Made by a program: the position numbers and the translations under genes
Assembly (NCBI GenBank): GCA_017537175.1
Contig: JAFYLH010000024.1
Span: 1 to 64,000 of the forward strand
Length of the DNA: 64,000 bases
Reading direction: 5' to 3'
Origin: Clostridia bacterium
Lineage (GTDB): Bacteria; Bacillota; Clostridia; Oscillospirales; CAG-272
Shown: positions 38,567-47,015 of the stretch, in pieces
Numbering within the stretch: position 1 is the stretch's first letter
Layout: each line of letters begins with the position of its first letter
The notes under the pieces: model-generated
The model's input: the letters and a program-made list of their open reading frames with translations, nothing else
Databases searched by the model: none
Told to the model about the DNA's origin: nothing

Positions 38567-38595
38567 TTGAAAACGAGGAAGAAATATGATAGAAT
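38567..38595 (+). promoter_or_regulatory. Promoter of mgsA
   Basis: TTGAAA (38567-38572), 17-nt spacer, TAGAAT (38590-38595). Confidence 0.65.
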
Positions 38596-38619
38596 AAATC
38601 GAAACAGGAGGCGATAAAT

Positions 38620-39093
38620 ATGTTTGAAAACGAATACATACCCTGTACTATAGACAAGCAGAAAAATATAGCTCTCATAGCCCACGATAACAAAAAACGG
38701 GAGCTTATTGAATGGTGCAAGGCACATAAGGATATACTCTCGACCCACTTTCTCTGCGGAACGGGAACTACCGCAAAAATGATAGCCGCAGAAACAGGTC
38801 TGCCTGTTAAGGGCTTTAACTCCGGCCCCTTGGGAGGTGACCAGCAGATAGGCGCGAGAATAGTTGACGGTAAGATAGATATGATGATATTCTTTTCCGA
38901 TCCTCTTACCGCACAGCCCCACGACCCTGATGTAAAGGCACTTCTGCGAATAGCACAGGTATATGATATACCGATTGCCAACAACAAGGCTTCTGCTGAC
39001 TTTATGATCACCTCTTCCCTTATGAACGAGGAATATACTCATTATCTGCTTAACTTTAAGAAGAACATAGCGGACAGAGCGAATACTCTTTAA
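38620..39093 (+). CDS. mgsA: Methylglyoxal synthase
   Basis: The 157-residue protein is the usual size. Substrate and catalytic motifs are IALIAHDNKKRELIEW, the phosphate loop FLCGTGTTAKMI, NSGPLGGDQQIGARI with the catalytic Asp, and FFSDPLTAQPHDPDVKAL. It converts dihydroxyacetone phosphate to methylglyoxal, a bypass of lower glycolysis under phosphate limitation. ACAGGAGGCGATAAAT is the ribosome binding site. It is monocistronic. Confidence 0.96.
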   Translation: MFENEYIPCTIDKQKNIALIAHDNKKRELIEWCKAHKDILSTHFLCGTGTTAKMIAAETGLPVKGFNSGPLGGDQQIGARIVDGKIDMMIFFSDPLTAQPHDPDVKALLRIAQVYDIPIANNKASADFMITSSLMNEEYTHYLLNFKKNIADRANTL

Positions 39094-39094
39094 T

Positions 39095-39151
39095 GTGGAG
39101 TGCGGAATTAAGGAAGGCTTTTCGTTGAAAAACGAAAAGCCTTTGTTTTTT
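39095..39151 (+). terminator. Terminator of mgsA preceded by a GCGGAAT/TTAAGG junction
   Basis: One GCGGAAT heptamer and TTAAGG lead into AAGGCTTTTCGTT-gaaa-AACGAAAAGCCTT with a TGTTTTTT tail. It reaches the stop of the converging lysozyme gene. Confidence 0.85.
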
Positions 39152-40469
39152 ATTCTAATCCATCAAATTGCATAAGCATTCTTGCGGTCTGCGCTCTTGT
39201 GGCTGTGGACTTAGGATCAAGATAGGTTACACCGTTACGGTCGATACCCGAGATAATTCCCTTTTCTACCGCCCAGCAGATGGGTGCTACCATCCAGGAG
39301 TTGGATTTGAGGTTAAGCACCTCAAAATCTCCGTAATCGGTGAGATCGGCACTACCCATTATATCCATTCCGATCTGCTCGGCATAGAGATACAGAAGTC
39401 TTGCAAGAGCGGCGCGCTGTATAGGCTGACCCGTACCGAAGCGCTCCGGAGAAACACCGCTTACAAAGCCGCTCTGAACTGCCCAGGTAACCGCGCCCGA
39501 GTACCATTGACCGGTCTTGACATCCTCAAAGCCGCTTTCGATATCCTTATATGTATCGGTGTTTACATCCGCAATATTGGCAAGTATAAGCACAAACTGC
39601 TCTCTTGTAACATTGGTGTTAGGCGAAAAGACCTTTTCGCTCATACCCTTCATATATCCCTTTCCGACACAGAACTCCACCTCGTCTGCATACCAAGCGG
39701 TACTCTTAACATCATTAAATCCGCATACAGGGTAGCTGGTAGTTCCCTTAATGAACATATCCGCCTCTAAGTTTCTGCGGTAGATAAGGCCGTTTACAAC
39801 CTCTCCGCCGGCAGAAACAAATTCAAGGAAGGCATCCCTGATCTGCTGCTCGCTGTAGCCTACGATACCGTCAAGGAGAATGGTGCGCAGGTCAAAATCG
39901 TCGGTTCTTATCCATATATTGCCCAGATTGTATGTAAAGCTTACAAGGGCATCGTACTGAGACTGGGTAAGCTCGATATTGTTGTTTATTATAAATGAAT
40001 CGACATATGCCTCGTATTTTGTTATTACTTCGCACAGCAGTGCCGATGCTTCCGGTTCGGTTATGCCGTTGGGATAATCATTTTCTCCGCAGGCAGTTCC
40101 GTAGCCTATAGACCACTGCTTGTAGTCCCAGTATTTATACTGATAATAGCCCTCAAGCTTTTTTATAAGAGCAAGGCCGTCCTCGCTTAAGCTGAAGCTC
40201 TTGCCGTCAATACGTACGGCATAGTTAAGGCTTATCCAGCCTGTCTTGCCGTTATAGTCGATACGACCCCAGTTGTTGTCAGATACCTCAAGCACAGTAA
40301 CACGGTCTCCGGAATAGAGAACTCCAACATAAGAGTTTGAAGATCCCGGACCCGAACGCACATTAAGGGAATTGGCATAAACAACATACTCACCTGCTCC
40401 CGAGGGGGCAGCAAATACTGCTATAGGCAGGACAGAGAGTATAAGCAGAATGCATATAATTTTTTTCAT
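39150..40469 (-). CDS. Secreted GH24 lysozyme with N-terminal SH3 and C-terminal SLH domains
   Basis: The protein has 439 residues with a signal peptide at 1-20. A bacterial SH3 domain (25-85: YANSLNVRSGPGSSNSYVG, GRIDYNGKTGWISLNYA) comes first. A phage-type lysozyme follows (about 95-245: ALIKKLEGYYQYKYWDY with the catalytic Glu, SIGYGTACGENDYPNG, YDALVSFTYNLGN). Three SLH repeats close the protein (AWYADEVEFCVGKGYMKG, QWYSGAVTWAVQSGFVSG, WMVAPICWAVEKGIISG). It is a wall-anchored muramidase, probably for remodelling. ATG at 40469 follows AAAAAAGGTGTTT. The longer frame beginning MRIENCELRIEN is repeat DNA in the 5' leader. Confidence 0.9.
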   Translation of the reverse strand: MKKIICILLILSVLPIAVFAAPSGAGEYVVYANSLNVRSGPGSSNSYVGVLYSGDRVTVLEVSDNNWGRIDYNGKTGWISLNYAVRIDGKSFSLSEDGLALIKKLEGYYQYKYWDYKQWSIGYGTACGENDYPNGITEPEASALLCEVITKYEAYVDSFIINNNIELTQSQYDALVSFTYNLGNIWIRTDDFDLRTILLDGIVGYSEQQIRDAFLEFVSAGGEVVNGLIYRRNLEADMFIKGTTSYPVCGFNDVKSTAWYADEVEFCVGKGYMKGMSEKVFSPNTNVTREQFVLILANIADVNTDTYKDIESGFEDVKTGQWYSGAVTWAVQSGFVSGVSPERFGTGQPIQRAALARLLYLYAEQIGMDIMGSADLTDYGDFEVLNLKSNSWMVAPICWAVEKGIISGIDRNGVTYLDPKSTATRAQTARMLMQFDGLE

Positions 40470-40490
40470 AAACACCTTTTTTACTTTTAC

Positions 40491-40598
40491 CCAAGGCAGA
40501 GCCTCTTGGCACTCCTTTCGGGTGCAATTTTCAATTCTCAATTCGCAATTCTCAATTCGCAATTAAAGGATGATTTTTCTCGCGAAAAATCTCCTTTT
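40491..40598 (-). repeat. CAATTCT/CAATTCG heptamers and hairpins in the lysozyme leader
   Basis: CAATTCT and CAATTCG alternate (about 40525-40563). They are followed by TTAAAGG and hairpin ATTTTTC-tcgc-GAAAAAT inside AAAGG/CCTTT. On the promoter-distal side lies a CCAAG...CTTGG / GCAC...GTGC hairpin pair (about 40491-40525). All of this lies between the promoter (40601-40629) and the start codon, so it should be transcribed as 5' UTR. Confidence 0.65.
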
Positions 40599-40600
40599 AA

Positions 40601-40629
40601 ATTATACTACAAATATCGGATTCTGTCAA
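40601..40629 (-). promoter_or_regulatory. Promoter of the lysozyme gene
   Basis: On the minus strand, TTGACA (40624-40629), 17-nt spacer, TATAAT (40601-40606). It gives a leader of about 125 nt. Confidence 0.82.
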
Positions 40630-40634
40630 CATAA

Positions 40635-40668
40635 CACAAAAAGCAGCTCGTTTGAACTGCTTTTTGTG
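40635..40668 (-). terminator. Terminator of the TIR-RCC1 gene
   Basis: 12-bp stem CACAAAAAGCAG / CTGCTTTTTGTG just past the stop at 40678. Confidence 0.75.
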
Positions 40669-40677
40669 CTTATATTA

Positions 40678-42804
40678 TCAATAATCCTTAGGCTTACCGC
40701 AGTTGGAGCATTTCTTGGTAAACAGACCCTTAAAGGTACCGCCGCAGTAAGGACAGAGTCCCTCTCTGCGTCTTTGTTCTGCAACTCTTTCCATTTCTTT
40801 TTTCTTTTCAAGAGCGATACGTTCTTCCTCAATTCGCTTTTCGCGGGCAATACGTTCCTCCTTGATTCGCTTTTCGCGGGCAAGACGTTTCTCTTCTTCT
40901 AAATTATCGAGATCATTGAATAATTTAAAATTGCTTACATCACATCGACCGCATTCGTTACTACCCACCGCTACAACTCTGCCGTCTGAACGTAAACCTA
41001 CTGTGTGACGATTTCCTGCACTGATAGCTACGATATCGGTCCAATCGGATACATTACATTGACCGTCTTTATTATCACCCACCGCTACAACTCTGCCGTC
41101 TGAACATAAACCAACTGTGTGACCATAGGTGGCACTGATTGCTACTATATCGCGCCAATCGGATACATCACATTCACCGTGATAATTGTAACCTACTGCA
41201 ACAACACTGCCGTCTGAACGTAAACCTACTGTGTGATAATATCCTGCACTGATTGCTACTATATCGCGCCAATCGGATACATTACATTGTCTGTCATCAT
41301 TATCACCCACCGCAACTACGCTACCGTCTGAACGCAAACCTACTGTGTGACCATAGCCGGCACTGATTGCTGCTATATCGTGCCAATCGGATACATTACA
41401 TCGATCATAATAGTTTTGTCCGGTCGCAACAACTTTGCCGTCAGAACGCAATCCTACCGTATGTGAGCCTCCGGCACAAACAGTACCCTTTACAGCTTGA
41501 AGTTTTTGACGGACTTTGTACAGTCTTTCTTTAACTTTTTCACGTGCTATGCGCTCTTCATCCACCTTTTTTTGATTACGCTCTTTGATTGCGGTGATAT
41601 AGCCCTCGAGAGTTGAACGCAATTTTGCATCACCGAAACGGATAGCCTTTTTGTAGTTGCTGTTCTCGTCAAAGGGGTCGGCTAACCCGGAAAACTCCTT
41701 CTCGTTTGATACCTTAAGCTCAACCATCAGCTTACCGAGATATGCTCTGCTGCACTCGGGGTCTATATCGAGAATACGCTCACAGTATTCAAGCGCACTC
41801 TGCCAGTCCATATCCTCAAGAAAAATAAACATACGTTTTATAAGCGCAGCAGTTTCTGCGTTAGCAGTATTTATGCCTGTGTCAGCCTCAGAAGATTTTG
41901 TTTTTTTCTGGGATGCGAACCTTTCTACATTACTTATGAGGTTTTTGAAGAAGGTCAACTCACCCATATTAAGACCCTGAAGATTTTTAAACTCTTTGGG
42001 CATATCATAGGCATCTATTCCCTTGTAACAAGGAATAAGGTGCTTTGTGTTATCCTTTGCCATCATCTGGAGATATCTTGACCATTCGTTCTTCACCCAT
42101 ATGGCATCGTAATAGTCGTATTTGGTACCGATAGCCAGCATCACCTTTGCCGAGGAAAGAGCTGCATATATGTAGGGTTCGTATTCGCTGCCCGCCTTGT
42201 CACGAAGGGTAACACGGGAAAAGAATACTCTGTAGTCCTCCTTGATAAGCTCGGTATATATGTCTTGCGCCAATGAGGAATCCTCGGTACGGCTCTTGGT
42301 TATATCGTCTGTTTCTTTATAACAGATAAAGATATCGTAAGGCTCTTCCTTTTCTGCTACGGCAATTATACTTTGCTGGAGACGGTCGATTACCTTTGCC
42401 TCTTCACGGTAAACGTTTTTTGCAACGGCATCTGCATTTTCCACTGCCTGATCAAAATTGTCATCATCCATTACCGACACTGTACAGGTACGATGACAGG
42501 TAGGTATCTTTTTGCCTGTTGCAGGGTCATCCACATACTCTATACCGTATGCACAAAGCACAAGACCCCAGTATGCCTCTGCCTCCTCGGGAAAATCCGC
42601 AACGATAGATTCGTATATACCTGCAGCCTTATCAAATTCACAGGCAGCACGGAGTCTGCCGGCTCTGGCAAAGAGAGTTAGCTTTTTTTCGTCGTCTGCC
42701 TTGGGTATTGTCTGAAGAGTACCGCAGTATTCACATTCCGCAATGCTTGATCCCTCAACATAGTTAAGGTCACCGCCGCACATTTTACACTTGATGATAG
42801 CCAT
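40678..42804 (-). CDS. TIR-domain protein with five RCC1-like repeats and zinc ribbons at both ends
   Basis: The protein has 708 residues and no signal peptide, so it is cytoplasmic. Order: zinc ribbon (CKMCGGDLNY...CEYCGT, 6-28), TPR-like helices (40-95), TIR domain (about 155-295: YDIFICYKETDDITKSR, DIYTELIKEDYRVFFSRVTL, AALSSAKVMLAIGTKYDY, AIWVKNEWSRYL with the Glu in the position of the TIR NADase residue), a second helical part (325-400), and a Lys/Glu coiled coil. Five RCC1-like repeats of 38 residues follow (about 440-630: HTVGLRSDG.VVAVG, QCNVSDWRDIVAISAG), then another coiled coil and zinc ribbon CPYCGG...CSNCGK. Bacterial TIR domains often act as NAD+ hydrolases in immunity or signalling. 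Here the RCC1 part may be the sensor (inference). It has its own promoter and terminator. Confidence 0.85.
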   Translation of the reverse strand: MAIIKCKMCGGDLNYVEGSSIAECEYCGTLQTIPKADDEKKLTLFARAGRLRAACEFDKAAGIYESIVADFPEEAEAYWGLVLCAYGIEYVDDPATGKKIPTCHRTCTVSVMDDDNFDQAVENADAVAKNVYREEAKVIDRLQQSIIAVAEKEEPYDIFICYKETDDITKSRTEDSSLAQDIYTELIKEDYRVFFSRVTLRDKAGSEYEPYIYAALSSAKVMLAIGTKYDYYDAIWVKNEWSRYLQMMAKDNTKHLIPCYKGIDAYDMPKEFKNLQGLNMGELTFFKNLISNVERFASQKKTKSSEADTGINTANAETAALIKRMFIFLEDMDWQSALEYCERILDIDPECSRAYLGKLMVELKVSNEKEFSGLADPFDENSNYKKAIRFGDAKLRSTLEGYITAIKERNQKKVDEERIAREKVKERLYKVRQKLQAVKGTVCAGGSHTVGLRSDGKVVATGQNYYDRCNVSDWHDIAAISAGYGHTVGLRSDGSVVAVGDNDDRQCNVSDWRDIVAISAGYYHTVGLRSDGSVVAVGYNYHGECDVSDWRDIVAISATYGHTVGLCSDGRVVAVGDNKDGQCNVSDWTDIVAISAGNRHTVGLRSDGRVVAVGSNECGRCDVSNFKLFNDLDNLEEEKRLAREKRIKEERIAREKRIEEERIALEKKKEMERVAEQRRREGLCPYCGGTFKGLFTKKCSNCGKPKDY

Positions 42805-42839
42805 TTAATGCTCCTTGATGATTATATTTGTTAAATTAT

Positions 42840-42868
42840 ATTATACAATAATTTTGGAAGTATTGCAA
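42840..42868 (-). promoter_or_regulatory. Promoter of the TIR-RCC1 gene
   Basis: On the minus strand, TTGCAA (42863-42868), 17-nt spacer, TATAAT (42840-42845). Confidence 0.78.
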
Positions 42869-42872
42869 TATA

Positions 42873-42917
42873 TAAAAAAATGAAGCTTTTGACCTTTAAA
42901 AGCTCAAAAGCCTCATA
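42873..42917 (-). terminator. Terminator of the ABC exporter gene
   Basis: On the minus strand, GAGGCTTTTGA...TCAAAAGCTTC with a TTTTTTT tail. GAATTGA heptamers lie between it and the stop codon (about 42921-42950). Confidence 0.82.
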
Positions 42918-42941
42918 TAATTGATAATTGAGAATTGAGAA

Positions 42942-45074
42942 TTAAGAATTCGGTCTCTTACCTCTCGGCGGCTTCATACCTTCCGGCGGTTTAAAGCCCT
43001 CGGGAGGCTTAAAGCCGTTAGGGGGGAATCCCTTTGGCGGGCGCATACCCTCGGGGGGCTTAAATCCCTCAGGGAACTTCATTCCCTCGGGAAATCTCAT
43101 ACCCTGAGGAGGCGGAGGAAAGTCGGGTCTTGTACCCTCGTTTATCTCCTCCTCGGCAGTAGATATATATCTCTTTGCCTGAGTTGAGAAGAGGTTATAA
43201 TACTCGCCCTTGGCAGCCATAAGCTGCTCGTGGTTGCCCTCTTCGATAAGCTCACCCTCTTTAAGTACAAGTATCTTTGAGGCTACGGTTGCACTTGACA
43301 GACGGTGGGATACAAATATGGTAGTCTTATCCTTTCTGAGCTTGTCAAACTGGCTGAATACCTCCTGCTCGGCTATGGCATCAAGGGATGCGGTAGGCTC
43401 GTCAAGGATAAGTATATCCGAATCGCTGTAGAAGGCTCTTGCTATAGACAGCTTCTGCCACTGACCTATAGAAAGCTCAATACCGTCAGACTCAAAGTAC
43501 CTCATAAGAGGTGTATCATATCCCTTGGGCAATGCTTCTATATATTCATGGGCATTGCTTGACTTTGCGGCTTCTTCTATCTCGGAGTCTATAATTCCCT
43601 TGTCGATATCGCCAAAGGCTATGTTTTCCTTGACATTTACCGCATACTTGCCAAAGTCCTGGAAGATGATACCGTACATCTTGTAAAGCTCTTCCACATC
43701 ATATTCACGGATATCCCTGCCGTCAAGGAGTATAACACCCTCGGTAGGGTCATAGAGTCGGGTCAGGAGCTTAATAAGCGTGGTCTTGCCCGCGCCGTTA
43801 AGGCCTACCATAACAAGGGTCTCGCCGGGGTTGATGGTCACATTGATGTTTTTGAGCACATCCCGCTCTGTTCCGGGATAACGGAAGGAAACATTCTTAA
43901 GCTCTATGGTATGTCCGCAATGTCTGTTTAAGGCTGCGGGCTTGGGGAGGATAGACTTGATGCGCTTTTTTTCCTGCATAAAGACGATAAGGTTGTCTAT
44001 AAACAGCGAGCCCTCATATACCGAGGATATAAGACCTACAAGGGTTCCAACACCTGCCGAAACAGAGGTCAGTGCTCCTGTGTAAAGTGAATAGTCACCT
44101 ATCTGTCCGCTTCCCTGATACACGCGGTAAGCTATGAAGAAAAAGAGCATACCGTTGACCACCGAGGTCAAAAGGGTAAGTCCTATATTCCAGGCACCCT
44201 CACCTATTATAAGCTTCTTGATTCCCTTGAAATAGTTTTTGAATACCTTATTGTATCTGTCCACAAATATGTCGGAAAGACCAAACAGCTTGACCTCCTT
44301 GACCAGATCCTTGTTGACCTGAACCTCGGAATAATAGTTCATCTGGCGTCTGTCCTTGGAACGGAAGCGCATATAGTGAAAGTTCTTCTTTTTATAAACA
44401 AAGGTTATAATGGCGCTGGGCACCGATATGAGTATTACCACCAAGGGAGCAACATAGCTTATTGCCACAAGTATAACTATAAAGCTGACGATGCTTATGA
44501 TGTTTGACACAAGGCTGAAGGTGGAGTTAAGGATATGTATAGGTCTCATACCCGCCTCGCGGTTGGCGTTCTCCAGCTTCTCATAGAACTCGGGCATATC
44601 GTAACGGGCAAGGTCAATCTCCTTTGCCTTGCGCATTATCTTGACCTTGATGTGGTTGGTAACCACCTCACCCGATATGGAGGTTATCATATTGCTTACC
44701 GAGGTCACAAGCTTGGTAAAGAACATATAACCGAACTGTAATGCCATAGGGATGGCTATGATACCCAAGAGATCTGTCCAGTTAAGCTCACGCTGCTCCA
44801 TAAAGAGCTTGGCAAGTGAGTTCAACAGATTTGCGGATATATATGAGCCTATTACCGGAGTGACACCGTTGAATATAGCCATAAATATCATTACAAACAA
44901 AAGAAGGGGTCTTGCCTCCCAGACAAGTCCGAAAATGTAAAATACCCTCTTGAAAAAGCCTCCAGTTACCTTTTTAAGATAAGGAAATACCTCTTTTATA
45001 TTTTTTGGCTTTTGGGGCTTGAGAGAGTCATTTATCTCCCACGGCGGACGGCCGCCCATAGGTCCGGGTCCCAT
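42942..45074 (-). CDS. ABC exporter (fused permease-ATPase) with a proline-rich repeat tail
   Basis: The 710-residue half-transporter has six transmembrane helices (about 60-345). The ATPase part (about 400-640) has Walker A GLNGAGKTT, signature LSIGQWQKL, Walker B ILILDEPTASLD and the switch His in FVSHRLSS. Unusual are the Gly/Pro-rich N-terminus (MGPGPMGGRPPWEI) and about 55 C-terminal residues of (F/R)-P-(P)-E-G-(M/F)-(K/R) repeats, for example RFPEGMKFPEGFKPPEGMRP. LSIGQ instead of LSGGQ also occurs in some peptide or multidrug exporters. The substrate is unknown. The promoter holds a MarR-like palindrome. Confidence 0.88.
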   Translation of the reverse strand: MGPGPMGGRPPWEINDSLKPQKPKNIKEVFPYLKKVTGGFFKRVFYIFGLVWEARPLLLFVMIFMAIFNGVTPVIGSYISANLLNSLAKLFMEQRELNWTDLLGIIAIPMALQFGYMFFTKLVTSVSNMITSISGEVVTNHIKVKIMRKAKEIDLARYDMPEFYEKLENANREAGMRPIHILNSTFSLVSNIISIVSFIVILVAISYVAPLVVILISVPSAIITFVYKKKNFHYMRFRSKDRRQMNYYSEVQVNKDLVKEVKLFGLSDIFVDRYNKVFKNYFKGIKKLIIGEGAWNIGLTLLTSVVNGMLFFFIAYRVYQGSGQIGDYSLYTGALTSVSAGVGTLVGLISSVYEGSLFIDNLIVFMQEKKRIKSILPKPAALNRHCGHTIELKNVSFRYPGTERDVLKNINVTINPGETLVMVGLNGAGKTTLIKLLTRLYDPTEGVILLDGRDIREYDVEELYKMYGIIFQDFGKYAVNVKENIAFGDIDKGIIDSEIEEAAKSSNAHEYIEALPKGYDTPLMRYFESDGIELSIGQWQKLSIARAFYSDSDILILDEPTASLDAIAEQEVFSQFDKLRKDKTTIFVSHRLSSATVASKILVLKEGELIEEGNHEQLMAAKGEYYNLFSTQAKRYISTAEEEINEGTRPDFPPPPQGMRFPEGMKFPEGFKPPEGMRPPKGFPPNGFKPPEGFKPPEGMKPPRGKRPNS

Positions 45075-45095
45075 AAAAAATCACCTCTTAGATTA

Positions 45096-45136
45096 GTTTG
45101 ATGTCTAATTATATCAAACAAAAGAGGTGATTTCAA
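45096..45136 (-). promoter_or_regulatory. Promoter of the ABC exporter with a MarR-like operator over the -10 box
   Basis: On the minus strand, TTGAAA (45131-45136), 17-nt spacer, TATAAT (45108-45113). The -10 box lies inside the palindrome TTTGAT...ATCAAA (45096-45117). An outer CACCTCTT/AAGAGGTG pair (45082-45089, 45122-45129) also surrounds it. The regulator is not encoded nearby. Confidence 0.7.
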
Positions 45137-45194
45137 TATATTTACTTAAGGATTAGACAGACTAAACTATATTCGTCATTATGCTACAATTAGT

Positions 45195-45998
45195 TTAATA
45201 GTAAAAATCATGATTTCCTATACGGGTACAAAAGCGGCGGTTTTGTGCTATCCAGGAGCTTGTGGCTGTGCGGGGATTGAGAAAATACAATGCTCCGTCT
45301 ACCTTTACAAAGCCCTCAAGCACCGCCTTTGCCGCCATAATACTCTCAGAGGTAGGCTCGTTATATATGCTGCCGTCGGATATAGGACTGAACTGTACTC
45401 CGTATTTTGTATCAAAGATAACAGCCTTTACGGTATCGGGAAACTCCTTTGCCTTGGTTCGGGCAAGGACAACATTGCCTACTCCCACCTTGCCCATAAA
45501 GCTCTCTCCACGGCTCTCGGCACTTATGATGCGTGAAAGCCAGTAGAGATCCTCTGAGTTATAATAGCTCTCTGCCGAAGAAAGAGCCTGTCCTCCGCCG
45601 CTTACCGTTACACGGCGGGTGCTTGAGTCCCAGGTGACATTGGCCGAAAGCATTTTTGCAAGCTCAGTAACAGGAGCGTATACCTTGCCGTTTTTATTGC
45701 TATTGATACCGTCTCTTGTAAGAACTCTTCCGTTGGCTACTATATAGGGCATACCCTGATATACGCTTGCATTAAGGTCAGTACCCGAGACTGTTGCGAT
45801 CTTTGCCTTATTGTCCCAGCCTACAGAGTAGCCCTCATACTGCCCTGTAAATTCTCTGACAGATGCATATGTAATGCCGTTTTCTATATAAGAGTCAAGT
45901 ACTTGTCCGTTAACCGTAAGTGTATTGGCTGCTACGGGCAGACATAGAGTCATAATCAAAATGACAGTAATGATTGGTGTGATTATTTTCTTAATCAT
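45195..45998 (-). CDS. SleB/CwlJ-type cell-wall (spore cortex) hydrolase with copper-amine-oxidase-N-like domain
   Basis: The protein has 267 residues with a signal peptide at 1-24. Residues 25-130 form the stalk-like domain seen in many Clostridia (TLTVNGQVLDSYIENGITYA, GKVYAPVTELAKMLSANVTW). The C-terminal hydrolase_2 domain carries the catalytic Glu in SRIISAESRGESFMGKVGVG, NVVLARTKAKEFPD and VKAVIFDTKYGVQFSPISDG. SleB proteins are lytic transglycosylases acting on cortex peptidoglycan in germination; a vegetative role is possible. Ribosome binding site AAAGGAGGTGTTTT. Confidence 0.88.
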   Translation of the reverse strand: MIKKIITPIITVILIMTLCLPVAANTLTVNGQVLDSYIENGITYASVREFTGQYEGYSVGWDNKAKIATVSGTDLNASVYQGMPYIVANGRVLTRDGINSNKNGKVYAPVTELAKMLSANVTWDSSTRRVTVSGGGQALSSAESYYNSEDLYWLSRIISAESRGESFMGKVGVGNVVLARTKAKEFPDTVKAVIFDTKYGVQFSPISDGSIYNEPTSESIMAAKAVLEGFVKVDGALYFLNPRTATSSWIAQNRRFCTRIGNHDFYY

Positions 45999-46122
45999 AA
46001 AACACCTCCTTTGCTATATCATAACACAAAAGAGCTGTCGAAAACAAATGTAATATATGGGAGGCGCGTCGCCTCACCCCCAAAACGCCCGTTAGTTTGA
46101 TTTTACAAATCACACGGAATAT

Positions 46123-46152
46123 AAAAAGAAGCAGATATATTTCTGCTTCTTA
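46123..46152 (-). terminator. Terminator of the nucleotidyltransferase gene
   Basis: On the minus strand, AAGAAGCAGA...TCTGCTTCTTTTTA. A GAGGCG-cgt-CGCCTC hairpin stands 50 bp further on. Confidence 0.82.
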
Positions 46153-46875
46153 ATGTATTCCCTTATATTCTTCTTTAACTCTATTATAGCTTTCAAGATT
46201 ACCTATATCATACCGCTTGCCGGGCATCTCCATAGCATAAACATCCGACTTTTTACAGAGCCATGCTACAAGGCTTCCGGGGGCATCATAGCCGCAGCCG
46301 TCCTCAAGAGCCTCACCTATACGACGGGCATCCTCCTTTGTATAGATATAAAAGGGCGGACATACCCAATGGGTGGCGGGTGTGGGAGATTTTTCGGTCA
46401 TATCGGTAACAAGGTCGCTTTGATCTACCGTCAACACTCCGCATTTAAGCAGCTTTTGGTCATCTGATTCATAGAATCGCATAACACAGGAGCTCTTTTT
46501 TTCTTTGTAATAGTCAAGAAATGAGCATAGTGAAAAATCAAGAAGATTGTCCCCTGCTATGACAAGCAGCTCCTCGTCAATGCCTAAGCTGTCTATTGCA
46601 AACTTGATATCCCTTACCGCACCTAAACGGGTCTCGTTTGTAAAAGTATTGTCGTTGACTACCCTTATTTTGCCGTGTGCCCATTCTTCAAAATGACAGG
46701 CAAACTTGCCGTTGGAGATAACTATATATTCGTCGATCATCCCCGAGCGATCAATATCCTCTATAAGATGATCAAGTATACTTTTACCGCCAACCTCTAA
46801 AAGCGGCTTGGGAAAATTCTCAGTCAGGGGATAGAGTCGGGTGGCATAGCCTGCCGCCAAAATAAGACATTTCAT
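46150..46875 (-). CDS. Sugar-1-phosphate nucleotidyltransferase
   Basis: The protein has 241 residues. The N-terminus MKCLILAAGYATRLYPLTEN followed by FPKPLLEVGGKSILDHL is the NTP-transferase signature (Gly-rich loop and the K of PKPLL). IAGDNLLDFSL gives the metal Asp, and GKRYDIGNLESYN closes the active site. It should make an NDP- or dNDP-sugar for surface glycans; the base and sugar cannot be read out. ATG at 46875 follows GGAGGTAATTAT. It is divergent from the AraC-type regulator. Confidence 0.88.
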   Translation of the reverse strand: MKCLILAAGYATRLYPLTENFPKPLLEVGGKSILDHLIEDIDRSGMIDEYIVISNGKFACHFEEWAHGKIRVVNDNTFTNETRLGAVRDIKFAIDSLGIDEELLVIAGDNLLDFSLCSFLDYYKEKKSSCVMRFYESDDQKLLKCGVLTVDQSDLVTDMTEKSPTPATHWVCPPFYIYTKEDARRIGEALEDGCGYDAPGSLVAWLCKKSDVYAMEMPGKRYDIGNLESYNRVKEEYKGIH

Positions 46876-46942
46876 ATAATTACCTCCGTTGATACTACAA
46901 CAAGTATAACACCAATAGCGCAAAATGTCAAATAATATCCTA

Positions 46943-46971
46943 TTGACATACAGGATAAAGTGGATTATAAT
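46943..46971 (+). promoter_or_regulatory. Promoter of the AraC-type regulator
   Basis: TTGACA (46943-46948), 17-nt spacer, TATAAT (46966-46971). Confidence 0.85.
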
Positions 46972-47015
46972 TCATAATAGTATGGATATTTTGTTATAAA
47001 ACATGGAGATTTTTT

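Noticed and set aside
40470..40562. N-terminal extension MRIENCELRIEN... of the lysozyme
   Set aside because: It is translated heptamer DNA (CAATTCT/CAATTCG) in the 5' leader, without a ribosome binding site. The ATG at 40469 has both a ribosome binding site and a signal peptide.
40678..42804. Defence island around the TIR gene
   Set aside because: Neighbours are a lysozyme and an ABC exporter, each with its own promoter or terminator. No effector, nuclease or mobile gene is adjacent.
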